Part shown: in pieces, positions 13,846-20,882 of the stretch
Numbering within the stretch: the first letter of the stretch is position 1
Layout of the letters: each line of letters begins with the position of its first letter
Virus record (IMG/VR): IMGVR_UViG_3300036830_000038
Location: 1 to 48,501 of that record
DNA: 48,501 nucleotides
Strand: one strand, 5' to 3'
DNA from: a virus
Notes under the pieces: model-generated
The model's database searches: none
Told to the model about the DNA's origin: nothing
Seen by the model: only the letters and a program-made list of their open reading frames with translations
Program-made: the position numbers and the translations under genes

Positions 13846-14132
13846 AAAGAATAACCTCACTTGATTTTCCAAAACATGCAGGAACTGTGGTAACAGTTGA
13901 ATCTAATTCAAAATTGTTTGAGTCTCTTCCCGGGCATGATATAATCTTAGTCGGCGGCTATCCCCCAGGAAAGTTAACAAGTAAGGCTGCGCAATGTATT
14001 GTTTGTAAATCAAACATTCTTTGTGATCTTCAAGATTATAAAAAACTCAAGAATAAAAAGATTATCGAAATATGCCCTCTTTGTTTCGATGAAATGGAAA
14101 TTTTCTACTCAAAGAAGGAGGTGTTTGAATGA
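13842..14132 (+). CDS. Small zinc-ribbon-like protein, 96 aa
   Basis: The C-terminal half contains CIVC (about 49-52) and CPLC (about 78-81), separated by a basic Lys-rich stretch (KKLKNKKI). This is a zinc-ribbon-like pair that could bind nucleic acid or protein. The N-terminal 45 residues are a beta-rich segment ending in PGHDIILVGGYPPG. The ATG overlaps the previous stop (ATGA) and has GGAGGAG upstream. It shares the two-CxxC style with several small genes in this arm. Confidence 0.6.
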   Translation: MKRITSLDFPKHAGTVVTVESNSKLFESLPGHDIILVGGYPPGKLTSKAAQCIVCKSNILCDLQDYKKLKNKKIIEICPLCFDEMEIFYSKKEVFE

Positions 14133-14287
14133 GAATCATCCTATTTCTACTCACCGCAGGTTTTATCTTCTGTAATATCTATATCCTCCACCATCCTATA
14201 CATCCAATCTATATGTCTTATCTTATCTCCGGATTCTTGGGCTTTGGAGCCGGTCTGACGGGTTACTTCGCCATAACCATCCGTTAG
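14129..14287 (+). CDS. Small membrane protein, 52 aa
   Basis: The ORF starts at an ATG that overlaps the previous stop (ATGA) and has a near-perfect Shine-Dalgarno (AAGGAGGTG). The product has two hydrophobic segments: about residues 2-20 (IILFLLTAGFIFCNIYIL) and 30-50 (LISGFLGFGAGLTGYFAI), with a His/Pro loop between. It is probably a two-pass inner-membrane protein. The function is unknown; it ends this operon. Confidence 0.6.
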   Translation: MRIILFLLTAGFIFCNIYILHHPIHPIYMSYLISGFLGFGAGLTGYFAITIR

Positions 14288-14315
14288 GGTCTAAAAGACG
14301 CTCCGACGCCTATAC

Positions 14316-14329
14316 GGGGCTCTAGCCCC
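14316..14329 (+). terminator. Short GC hairpin at end of operon
   Basis: GGGGC (14316-14320) and GCCCC (14325-14329) flank TCTA. It stands between the last gene of the FtsK operon and the next promoter. It has no T-tract, so termination here is uncertain. Confidence 0.35.
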
Positions 14330-14384
14330 TGTGGAAAACGCCCAAGTGGTCTGGAATCAGCGGTTTACCGCCCGAATTTTCCCC

Positions 14385-14414
14385 TTGACCGCGTGCGCTC
14401 CCCCCTGCTAGGAT
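14385..14414 (+). promoter_or_regulatory. Sigma70-type promoter upstream of RHH gene
   Basis: TTGACC (14385-14390), 18-base spacer, TAGGAT (14409-14414). It lies 32 bases before the ATG at 14446, has the same 18-base spacing as the promoters at 7522 and 9207, and begins a new transcript. The RHH protein made from it may regulate it. Confidence 0.5.
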
Positions 14415-14445
14415 TGGACTTAGCAACCCTAGGACAAACTCATAT

Positions 14446-14685
14446 ATGAAAGATAAAAATAAAACCTATCGTAACGCCAAAACAACAGTGCGTTCGTTTA
14501 GAATAACTCATACACAGAATGCATTGTTAGAACGAGAGCAGAAGGTAGATAATCGACGTGCCAGCGCGATTATTCGAGTTCTGCTCTCGTCTTATTTTAA
14601 TAAAAGAATTTTGGACATAGAACATTTAATTGCTCAAGAAATGTGTGAAGCGCAAGAGAGAGAGTTAAGAGGGATTGCGCAGTAA
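14446..14685 (+). CDS. Ribbon-helix-helix DNA-binding protein, 79 aa
   Basis: Residues about 14-53 follow the RHH pattern: a basic strand (TTVRSFRIT), a helix (TQNALLEREQKV) and a second helix (RRASAIIRVLLSSYF), which forms a dimer that reads DNA with the strand. The C-terminal 25 residues are an acidic helix. RHH proteins are typical small repressors. It is the first gene after a promoter and precedes the recombination-replication genes, so it may control this operon. No Shine-Dalgarno stands out near ATG 14446; the leader is short and AT-rich. Confidence 0.65.
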   Translation: MKDKNKTYRNAKTTVRSFRITHTQNALLEREQKVDNRRASAIIRVLLSSYFNKRILDIEHLIAQEMCEAQERELRGIAQ

Positions 14686-14705
14686 GAGAGAAGAGAGGGC
14701 TCAGA

Positions 14706-15329
14706 ATGGCTGAAAGTGAACTTCAAACGGCGCTTGCTAAAACATGTCGCAATTGTCAAGTTGCGAATTTAATCGAAGAAGTCCACATCAGTAGATGCGT
14801 TCAATGTAGAACCATCTACTGCACACACTTTGCGTCAAGTATTGATCCTCAATACTGCACAGAATGTCTCGCAGATGTAACTCTTCATAAGGAGATTATT
14901 GTGAAGACATACACACACGAGTCGTATGACGAGGAGACGGATACAACGACTACAACGGAGTATAGGAGACGAGCGAAGCAGTTAAAGCTCGAAGGTTCAG
15001 ATTGGCTACTCGCGCAACGGAAGATAGTAAACATGAGTGACGATGCGTTGGAGTTAGCAATAGAGTATCATAGAGAACTTTTACAAGGAATGTTACATGA
15101 GAGAGAAGATAGGAAGACGAAGTATTTACATAGATTCGCAGGGGCTAAAGGTTCTGGAACTGTTTCGATAGGAACAAGTGATGGGTTAGTGGTTAAGAAG
15201 ACTAAGACAATTTCTTCAACAAAAGCCGCTGCGACAGCTACAGGAATGATGGAAGCGTTGCTTTCGAATGGTATGACTGCGGCACAGCTTTTAGCTATGA
15301 TTGAAAAAGCTACAAAAGGAGGGAAGTGA
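14706..15329 (+). CDS. Zinc-finger protein, 207 aa
   Basis: The N-terminal 60 residues carry CRNC (14-17), CVQC (31-34), CTHF (39-42) and CTEC (51-54), a likely two-zinc module. Residues 60-100 are Thr/Tyr rich with a long acidic run. Residues 100-160 are charged helices, and the C-terminal 50 residues are a Ser/Thr/Lys-rich linker and a helix. I have the impression of a conserved phage protein but cannot name a function. The position between an RHH regulator and a nucleotide phosphohydrolase suggests an accessory role in DNA metabolism. The ATG at 14706 follows AGAGGGCTC. Confidence 0.6.
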   Translation: MAESELQTALAKTCRNCQVANLIEEVHISRCVQCRTIYCTHFASSIDPQYCTECLADVTLHKEIIVKTYTHESYDEETDTTTTTEYRRRAKQLKLEGSDWLLAQRKIVNMSDDALELAIEYHRELLQGMLHEREDRKTKYLHRFAGAKGSGTVSIGTSDGLVVKKTKTISSTKAAATATGMMEALLSNGMTAAQLLAMIEKATKGGK

Positions 15330-15814
15330 TGAGTGATATTGGAGATAGGGCTGTTTCGAGAATAGCATTTGGGCTGGATAAGCCTAGTTATAACATGACA
15401 CTAGAGAAGCAAAAGGCAGAAGAAGAAAAAGAAAAATATCGCACAGCATCTGGTGCAACTTCTTCGCGTCTAAAACTTCGCTTTGATCTAGTTCCAGAGA
15501 TATTCAATGTTCGAATTGCTCAAAGATACACTTTCGGAGCAGAAAAACATGGAGAATACAACTATCGCAAAGGTCTTACAGATCCTTCGTATCTTCAAGA
15601 GCGAATCGCACATCTCCGCTCACATCTTTCTGATTTTCTGCTTAACGGTAATACTAACGATGATAATCTTGCTGCGATAGGATGGTGTGTTTCATTTTTA
15701 ATGGAAGCGGAGCAGATTCCTGCAGGTAAGAAAGCGTTGTTACAAGCGTTGAATGTAATGAATTACGCACCGATGGAAGAGCAGATTGGGGATGGCAAGG
15801 ATGGAAAAGAATGA
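15326..15814 (+). CDS. DUF5664-type dATP/dGTP phosphohydrolase, 162 aa
   Basis: The motif set of this MazG-like all-helical family is present: YTFGAEKHGEYNY (67-79), RIAHLRSHL (92-100) and DDNLAAIGW (111-119), with His, Glu and Asp residues placed to bind Mg. Members are annotated as dATP/dGTP diphosphohydrolases and adjust nucleotide pools during phage replication. The N-terminal 50 residues are a charged extension. The ATG at 15326 overlaps the previous stop (GTGATGA region) and AGGAGGGA is upstream. No PurZ-like gene is present, so there is no direct sign of a modified-adenine genome. Confidence 0.65.
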   Translation: MMSDIGDRAVSRIAFGLDKPSYNMTLEKQKAEEEKEKYRTASGATSSRLKLRFDLVPEIFNVRIAQRYTFGAEKHGEYNYRKGLTDPSYLQERIAHLRSHLSDFLLNGNTNDDNLAAIGWCVSFLMEAEQIPAGKKALLQALNVMNYAPMEEQIGDGKDGKE

Positions 15815-16938
15815 ACCTTGACGTGTACAAAAACGCAGGTTTTACAACTCCAGAGATGCGAGCGCTTGAAGACTTACTTTCTCTCGCACAGCTTCATTGG
15901 ATTTCTCTCAATCCAGAGACAGGTATTTATGAGATAACTCTGGATAATCAAATGATGGCGACGTTTAGAAGTTGCCCGTCACACTTCGTTGAAGCGTATG
16001 TCAAAGGTATCGCCCCAAAAGGCGGAGGCAGAGCGTGGCCGTTGGATTTTGGTATAGTCTTTCATAAACTAATGGAATCGTATTATAAAGACTTTCGAAC
16101 TGGAGGATTCTCCGCGAGAGACTGGGCTATTAACCAAGCTGTAGATTACTGGAATAGTCTAGATATGGATTTTCATAAAGAACATAAAGAATATAAATCA
16201 ATCGGAGGAGTTCAAGGTTTCTGTGGGCTTCTTATGGGATATGCGATGAGATTTGGTCCGGAGAATGAACGTCTGAGAGTGATAGGGACCGAAATATCCT
16301 TCGGTAAGGCGAAAGAAGTATTACTTGGCAGTATACAATCTCAGCCCTATATGCCTTATCATGATGATACTCCATTAACTATATTCGCAGAAAATTATCT
16401 TCGTCTCTACCTCTCCGGTAGAATCGATGTGCTAGTAGATGACGGTAAGTATATCTGTCCGCTTGACCACAAAACAATGGGATCTTTTCGTAACGACCCA
16501 ACTATGCGATTCGAGATGGAAGAAGGGCCGACTGGGTATATCTTCGCGGTGTCACAGATTCTTCCAGAGTTTCTCAAAGCGATAAAAGCCGAAGACTTCA
16601 TGCTCCAGCGTTCAACTAACAAAATTATCATGAACTACATCTCTAAATCTATCCCGAAAGAAGGAGATAGATACAAACGTGCGAATATAATGAAAACAAC
16701 AGAGCAGTTGGAAGCTTATCGCAAAAGAATGCTTTGCACGGGAGAGGATATATTCAGAGCTTTGGTTAGATTTGCGAATAGTGGATTTGTTTGGAGGGAT
16801 ACGTCAAAATGCACTTCATGGTACATGCACGACTGTCAATTCCTTCCTATTCACAGGCAAAATAGCAGAGCGAATGAGTTAGCAGTGATTGATTCGTTTT
16901 ACGAGAAAATTCCAATATGGGATACGGAGGAAGTATGA
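15811..16938 (+). CDS. PD-(D/E)XK nuclease, RecB/Cas4-like, 375 aa
   Basis: The nuclease motifs are in order: FGIVFHKLME (H85), IGTE (E161), SGRIDVLV (D206) and CPLDHKT (D219, K221). This is the RecB-type exonuclease core found in Cas4/AddB and many phage exonucleases. Cys55 and two Cys near the C-terminus (TSKCTSW and MHDC) could hold an iron-sulphur cluster as in Cas4, which is inference. It would resect DNA ends to give single strands for the Sak4-like and DUF669-like proteins encoded just downstream. The ATG overlaps the stop of the preceding gene (ATGA). Confidence 0.8.
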   Translation: MNLDVYKNAGFTTPEMRALEDLLSLAQLHWISLNPETGIYEITLDNQMMATFRSCPSHFVEAYVKGIAPKGGGRAWPLDFGIVFHKLMESYYKDFRTGGFSARDWAINQAVDYWNSLDMDFHKEHKEYKSIGGVQGFCGLLMGYAMRFGPENERLRVIGTEISFGKAKEVLLGSIQSQPYMPYHDDTPLTIFAENYLRLYLSGRIDVLVDDGKYICPLDHKTMGSFRNDPTMRFEMEEGPTGYIFAVSQILPEFLKAIKAEDFMLQRSTNKIIMNYISKSIPKEGDRYKRANIMKTTEQLEAYRKRMLCTGEDIFRALVRFANSGFVWRDTSKCTSWYMHDCQFLPIHRQNSRANELAVIDSFYEKIPIWDTEEV

Positions 16939-17150
16939 CCACGATTCAAGATGCTCTGAAAGGTGTAAGAATCTTTCAGAAAGATCCAAACCCAGCAGAA
17001 CCTCCTGATGAAGTTGTTGAAGGAGAGCTTTTACCTGTAGATGATGAAGATGATTTTGAAGATGAAGATGATGATGCAATTGAAGATGCAGAGTTTGATG
17101 ATGTAGATGATAATGGCTTAGATGATGAACCAATCTCGGAGGATAAATGA
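16935..17150 (+). CDS. Very acidic small protein, 71 aa
   Basis: The second half is almost entirely Asp/Glu (from about residue 33 on), so the protein is probably disordered and DNA-mimicking or acts as a chaperone for DNA-binding partners. The ATG at 16935 is preferred over an in-frame upstream ATG at 16917, because GGAGGAAG lies just upstream and the ATG overlaps the nuclease stop (ATGA). It sits between the exonuclease and the recombination ATPase. The codons show GAT/GAA repeats, giving low-complexity DNA. Confidence 0.6.
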   Translation: MTTIQDALKGVRIFQKDPNPAEPPDEVVEGELLPVDDEDDFEDEDDDAIEDAEFDDVDDNGLDDEPISEDK

Positions 17151-17470
17151 TAACCTTTCGTAATCTCTTTCCAATTGGCCAAGTAAGGAAAAAAGAACTA
17201 ATCACCAACTGCGCTGCAATGCTTCCGAATAGAATGCAGTGTGTAAAAGGAGGAACTTGGGAAGTTACAGACGATGTGAAGAAAACTCAGCGTCAATACT
17301 GTACCTTCCACGCACGTATGCTTGAAGAAGAGCTGAAACGGAATGGAATCCCTTACGCCGCGCCAGCTATTAACTCCACAAGTGGATTCTCTGAAGCACA
17401 AGTATCCACAACCACTGAGACTAAAGAGAAACCAAATGAGCCAAACACAAACGCCAGTTCTACCAAGTGA
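17147..17470 (+). CDS. Hypothetical protein with Cys/His motif, 107 aa
   Basis: I do not recognise this protein. Residues 20-65 contain CAAMLPNRMQCVKG, then YCTFHARML, giving Cys-x7-Cys and Cys-x2-His spacings that resemble a small metal-binding domain. The C-terminal 45 residues are Thr/Ser/Pro/Asn rich and look disordered. The ATG overlaps the previous stop (ATGA). Its end overlaps the start of the Sak4-like gene by 35 bases. Confidence 0.55.
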   Translation: MITFRNLFPIGQVRKKELITNCAAMLPNRMQCVKGGTWEVTDDVKKTQRQYCTFHARMLEEELKRNGIPYAAPAINSTSGFSEAQVSTTTETKEKPNEPNTNASSTK

Positions 17471-18275
17471 TCCATTCGGAGGGCTCAAGGGTGTAGTTGC
17501 AGCGAAAGACATTCCGGAGTCGAAGTATAAAATAGCTATCATGGGCCTTCCGAAGAGTGGTAAGAGTCGATTCGCGGTTACTATCCCAGGGTCGAAGGTT
17601 GTATACGACTTTGATGATCGTGCGCAGTCGATTAGAGATACTCCGAATACTGTAGTTAGGTCAATGAAGGATACAATGACGAATCCGTTCGCTGTAAGTC
17701 AGATTGAGGCGGATTTGTCTATCTTCAAGTATCGAAAATCAAAAGGTGAACCAATTCCAGAGAATTTCATTTTCGATACAGTTTCGAACTTTGTTGAGAA
17801 TGGAATTAAGTATGCGTATCTTAAAGAGAATCCGAAGGATGGCCGCGCGCTTGCTTTAGGGGGCGGCCTGCGTATACAAATCGGTATCTCTTATGACCGC
17901 ATTAACGTAGTTACCAAGTTTTTAGACTACCTCCTAACCGAGTTTTCTTCTCTCGGAAACGTTATCTTTGTTTTCCACGAACGAGATGAGAAGGATAAGG
18001 ATAAGTCTAAAAAAGACGAGATTGTGTATACAGGACTCGTCACGATAGAACCACAGTTTGCACAGAATATCTTAACTTTCTTTAACGAAGTTTTTAGAAT
18101 GAAAGTCACAGGTAGCGCTGTAGCGAACACGCCTGCGAAATACGAAGTGTATTGTCGCCCGACAAATGAATCAATAGCTTCGACAACGCTCTTAGTCGAT
18201 ACGATAGAACCCCCAAATCTAGCGGATATGATTGAGAAGAGTAGAGTTGCGAAATTGAAACAGGTGAGCAAATGA
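17436..18275 (+). CDS. Sak4-like RecA-fold recombination ATPase, 279 aa
   Basis: Walker A GLPKSGKS is at 37-44, followed by a strand with VVYDFDDRA and a second acidic strand FIFDTVSN. The core stretch GNVIFVFHERDEK and the C-terminal VEPQ/TIEPQF region follow the plan of the phage nucleotide-binding (Sak4) family, which aids strand annealing together with an SSB-like protein. I chose ATG 17436 because the N-terminal part of the longer frame (from 17343) lies inside the previous gene and has no conserved look. It is followed by a DUF669-like gene, the usual partner. Confidence 0.65.
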   Translation: MSQTQTPVLPSDPFGGLKGVVAAKDIPESKYKIAIMGLPKSGKSRFAVTIPGSKVVYDFDDRAQSIRDTPNTVVRSMKDTMTNPFAVSQIEADLSIFKYRKSKGEPIPENFIFDTVSNFVENGIKYAYLKENPKDGRALALGGGLRIQIGISYDRINVVTKFLDYLLTEFSSLGNVIFVFHERDEKDKDKSKKDEIVYTGLVTIEPQFAQNILTFFNEVFRMKVTGSAVANTPAKYEVYCRPTNESIASTTLLVDTIEPPNLADMIEKSRVAKLKQVSK

Positions 18276-18532
18276 TTAAACCGACGATTGGAAGGGTGGT
18301 TTGGTTTTTTAATGAAACCACCAATGTGCAACCTAATGCAGCTATGGTATGTTGGGTGCATGATGATAATAAAGTGAATCTTGTCGTATTCGATGAAGAC
18401 GGAAATCCAAGAAGTGAAATTTGTGTTTATCTGGCACAAGGAGATGGTCAAACAGTACCAGTTAGACATTGCGAATGGATGCCGTATCAAATTGGGCAAG
18501 CGAAAAAAGAGTCTAAAACTGAAAACATCTAA
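18272..18532 (+). CDS. Conserved phage protein, 86 aa
   Basis: The protein has the look of a widespread small phage family: an N-terminal PTIGRVVWFF strand, then AAMVCWVHDDNKVNLVVF, and a C-terminal HCEWMPYQIG. It is probably a compact beta-barrel (SH3-like) of unknown function. It is coupled to the Sak4-like gene (ATGA) and lies between it and the DUF669-like gene, so it might take part in recombination, but it is also common in unrelated contexts. Confidence 0.6.
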   Translation: MIKPTIGRVVWFFNETTNVQPNAAMVCWVHDDNKVNLVVFDEDGNPRSEICVYLAQGDGQTVPVRHCEWMPYQIGQAKKESKTENI

Positions 18533-18555
18533 CTGAGAAAAAAGGAGAAAACAAA

Positions 18556-19074
18556 ATGGCTTTTAAAATGGGTATGTCAAAGGAAGATTTGAGTGGATTT
18601 CCCCCAGTTCCTGCTGGAGTTTATGAACTCCAAGTAACGCAGTTCAAACCGAAAGTCGCAAAGTCTGGTGAGAGTCTTAACTACAACGGAGAGTTTACGA
18701 TATTCGGAAACCCTGCGTATGAGAATCGTAAGGTTTTCCATCCGTTGAATACCAGTTTTGCAGTGGCGATTCGGGACTTTGTACATTCCTGCGGAGAGTC
18801 AATGGAGTTTATTCCTGATCCTGACAATCCGGCAGAGACGTTACAAGTTTTGCCCGGAACTTTTGAGAATTTCAAGGGTAACGAGGACGATCCTACGAAG
18901 TGGGGAAAGTATCTTGGACCGCTCACAAACAAAGTGTTTACGGTAGAACTCGCTGAGACGGAGTACCAAGGGAAGAAGAAGAATGAGATTAGGATGTTTT
19001 TCTGCGGTGTTGCAGATTGCGCAGTGAAGGAACCTGATCTGAAACATTCTACGAATCTGATTAAAGGGAGCTAG
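18556..19074 (+). CDS. DUF669-like single-strand DNA-binding protein, 172 aa
   Basis: The sequence PPVPAGVYELQVTQF near the N-terminus and the following beta-rich body (YNGEFTIFGNPAYENRKVF, then HPLNTSFAVAIRDF) fit the DUF669/SSB-like OB-fold pattern of phage recombination modules. It is expected to coat single-stranded DNA made by the exonuclease and to assist the Sak4-like ATPase. AAAGGAG sits upstream of ATG 18556. No acidic C-terminal tail of the bacterial SSB type is seen. The family call is moderate. Confidence 0.6.
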   Translation: MAFKMGMSKEDLSGFPPVPAGVYELQVTQFKPKVAKSGESLNYNGEFTIFGNPAYENRKVFHPLNTSFAVAIRDFVHSCGESMEFIPDPDNPAETLQVLPGTFENFKGNEDDPTKWGKYLGPLTNKVFTVELAETEYQGKKKNEIRMFFCGVADCAVKEPDLKHSTNLIKGS

Positions 19075-19076
19075 GG

Positions 19077-19436
19077 ATGAGAACATTTCAAGTAAAGCTC
19101 AAAACAGGCGAATTGTTTAAAATCAGCGCAGATAGTTTCTCTGCGTACAGCGATCACATACACTTCTTTAATCTTTCTCCAGGGAAAGAAGTAGCAATTG
19201 CTTACTTTCACGAGAATGATGTTAAAAGTGTGGAATCAATGGAAGAAATCGGATATTCTATTGGTCCAAGATTTGTTTTATATCCGGAACTTGAAAGATT
19301 GACTGAGAGTCTCGAAAGTCTTAGCAGACGATTAGTTTCTGTGGAAGATAGGACGAGTGAAGTTAATTCGAAGCTTTTCCCAATTAAAGCAAAGAAAAAG
19401 AAACTCGGTCGTCCGAAGGCTAAGGCTAAGAAATAA
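19077..19436 (+). CDS. Basic-tailed hypothetical protein, 119 aa
   Basis: I do not recognise this protein. Residues 1-70 are a likely beta-rich domain. A helical segment (LERLTESLESLSRRLVSVE) follows. The last 20 residues are highly basic and include KKLGRPKAK, an AT-hook-like GRP motif that could bind the minor groove of AT-rich DNA. It is the last gene before a strong terminator and probably a DNA-associated accessory of the recombination operon. Confidence 0.6.
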   Translation: MRTFQVKLKTGELFKISADSFSAYSDHIHFFNLSPGKEVAIAYFHENDVKSVESMEEIGYSIGPRFVLYPELERLTESLESLSRRLVSVEDRTSEVNSKLFPIKAKKKKLGRPKAKAKK

Positions 19437-19468
19437 CCTTTAATGGCAGAAATGGCCCTGCCATCTTA

Positions 19469-19496
19469 GAAGGAGGGAAACCTCCTTCCGTTTTTT
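19469..19496 (+). terminator. Rho-independent terminator
   Basis: GAAGGAGG (19469-19476), a GAAA tetraloop, CCTCCTTC (19481-19488), CG and six T (19491-19496). An 8-bp perfect stem with a U-tract is a textbook intrinsic terminator. A second hairpin, TGGCAG/CTGCCA (19444-19463), precedes it. Confidence 0.85.
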
Positions 19497-19510
19497 ACGT
19501 AGGAGATGAG

Positions 19511-19702
19511 ATGGTCTTTAGACTAACAGGAATTTCGAAGACGCAGAAGGATATGAATAGTCAGAGATATATCCGTATGCGTTCGCGTAGAGATGGGCAT
19601 TGTGCAGAGTGTGAGCAGGATATAGTTGAGACAGAGTTTATTATCTGGGATACGCAAGAGTTTAAGACGTATTGTCTAAGTTGTGGAGAGGATTTGAAAT
19701 AA
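19511..19702 (+). CDS. Small zinc-ribbon protein, 63 aa
   Basis: CAEC (about 32-35) and CLSC (about 56-59) form a single zinc-ribbon-like site with a beta segment between. The N-terminal 25 residues are basic. It starts at ATG 19511 with GTAGGAGATGAG upstream, directly after the terminator. It could bind DNA or RNA. No promoter is clear between the terminator and this gene, so its transcript may come from read-through. Confidence 0.55.
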   Translation: MVFRLTGISKTQKDMNSQRYIRMRSRRDGHCAECEQDIVETEFIIWDTQEFKTYCLSCGEDLK

Positions 19703-19711
19703 GGAGAATTT

Positions 19712-19954
19712 ATGTCAACTGAAATAAACGGCTCAACGTACAGCAACCATCCAACAGAAGACGTGTTTGCGAAGTTTGCAAAGACGAAAACTGGACACGT
19801 GATCTTAACCCCAGAAGGAGCGTTGGAACGAGCAAAAATAGCCCATCATCATGGACTAATGGTAGATCCAGTTACAGGAAAAGGTTTCTGGGCAACTGGA
19901 ATCTCAGTACAGTCAGGATTTAATTCTACAAAGAAAAATGGAGGAATACAGTGA
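19712..19954 (+). CDS. Hypothetical protein, 80 aa
   Basis: I do not recognise this protein. It is a small soluble protein with a Gly/Thr/His-rich centre (LERAKIAHHHGLMVDP) and no Cys or membrane segment. It starts at ATG 19712 with AAGGAGAA upstream. Its end overlaps the next gene by 17 bases. Confidence 0.55.
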   Translation: MSTEINGSTYSNHPTEDVFAKFAKTKTGHVILTPEGALERAKIAHHHGLMVDPVTGKGFWATGISVQSGFNSTKKNGGIQ

Positions 19955-20318
19955 TAAGTCTAGCACCGGGCAACTACCACCTACACCACCTACACCTTCG
20001 ACGGTTGTTCTTAACTGGACGGCGCCAGCGAATTGCACAGGATGTACTTATGTCGTGAGTGCTGTTACAGTCACAACTACAACTTGTCCGGTTCCAAACG
20101 TAACCACGCCGAATTACACTCCAATTAATCCTGCAACTCCTCTAACCGCAACAACTGTAACTGAGACGCCAAATCCAAACACGTCTGTATGTTACATCGC
20201 ACAGACTAAACAGAATGGATTAGTTTCCCAGCCCTCAAACACAGCCGGACCGTTTGTTATAGGAACTGGAACACAACCTCCTGCTGCCCCTTCTAGTCTT
20301 ACTGGCGGAGGAATTTAG
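19938..20318 (+). CDS. Fibronectin type III-like Pro/Thr-rich protein, 126 aa
   Basis: After a Pro-rich start (PPTPPTPSTVVLNWTAP, about 14-30) the protein shows an Fn3-like strand pattern with four Cys (NCTGC, TTCP, VCY) and a C-terminal PPAAPSSL linker. Fn3 domains in phages usually decorate virion surfaces, yet this gene lies among early genes. No signal peptide is visible from ATG 19938, which overlaps the previous gene and lacks a good Shine-Dalgarno. Codon choice (ACT/ACA Thr) differs a little from the neighbours. Confidence 0.5.
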   Translation: MEEYSDKSSTGQLPPTPPTPSTVVLNWTAPANCTGCTYVVSAVTVTTTTCPVPNVTTPNYTPINPATPLTATTVTETPNPNTSVCYIAQTKQNGLVSQPSNTAGPFVIGTGTQPPAAPSSLTGGGI

Positions 20319-20326
20319 TCTTAGCT

Positions 20327-20515
20327 ATGCGTTATCAATGTTCTTATCACGACTCTAGAGGATGCAGGTGTGAAAAACCTGCATCAATTAGAATCCATTT
20401 TGCGAAGGATCATCCGTTTGACTTAATGGATTTGTGCTTAGAACACTTGAAGTTCCACCCAGGATATTACTGGAGTCAAGAGATTTTGGATTCGAGGGAG
20501 GAGTTGGTGCAATGA
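20327..20515 (+). CDS. Small Cys/His protein, 62 aa
   Basis: Cys5, CRC at 13-15, and LCLEHLKFH in the middle give Cys/His ligands suited to one zinc. There is no recognised family. It starts at ATG 20327; the stop overlaps the ATG of the next gene (ATGA). Confidence 0.5.
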   Translation: MRYQCSYHDSRGCRCEKPASIRIHFAKDHPFDLMDLCLEHLKFHPGYYWSQEILDSREELVQ

Positions 20516-20772
20516 TTGTAATAAAAATTGAACTTCACAGTGCAGTAACGAAAGAGATAATTGAGTTAGGTCGTATGTATATCTCTAACAACTCCACCGG
20601 AACTGAGACTCAAGGGAATTATGATGTAAGACTTCTTCGTAAAGGTGAAATTGAGTATCATGGAAGAATACTTAGGTCTGGAGAAGTTTTGGGATATAAA
20701 CGTAAACAACATCCGGTTTGGTTTTTAATCTCACAAGCGATTAAAGCTTGTTATGGGAGACAACTTGTATGA
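20512..20772 (+). CDS. Conserved phage protein, MIVIKIELHSA type, 86 aa
   Basis: The sequence begins MIVIKIELHSA, followed by IELGRMYISNN, GNYDVRLLRKG and HPVWFLISQAIK, the pattern of a very common small phage family of unknown function (a compact beta-helix fold). The ATG at 20512 is chosen because it follows GGGAGGAG and overlaps the previous stop; the longer frame from 20434 would overlap that gene. Confidence 0.65.
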   Translation: MIVIKIELHSAVTKEIIELGRMYISNNSTGTETQGNYDVRLLRKGEIEYHGRILRSGEVLGYKRKQHPVWFLISQAIKACYGRQLV

Positions 20773-20882
20773 GCGATCATGCGGTACAATTACTAATTGA
20801 CTGTTTCAAGTGGTTCGTTGGAGTGATGTTATTCACTGGAATTTGTTTACTTTTTCTAGGCGCTTTTGATAAGGATAACTAA
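20769..20882 (+). CDS. Small membrane protein, 37 aa
   Basis: The ORF is joined to both neighbours by ATGA and TAATG overlaps. The product has one hydrophobic segment (about residues 15-31, WFVGVMLFTGICLLFL) and short polar ends, a single-pass membrane protein. Its function is unknown. Confidence 0.5.
   Translation: MSDHAVQLLIDCFKWFVGVMLFTGICLLFLGAFDKDN

Noticed and set aside
15326-15814. Sign of a 2-aminoadenine (Z) genome from the DUF5664 gene and a family A polymerase
   Set aside because: No PurZ-like adenylosuccinate synthetase gene is present, so the evidence is not enough.
17198-17542. 114-codon minus-strand ORF
   Set aside because: It is antisense to two coupled genes and has no start signal.
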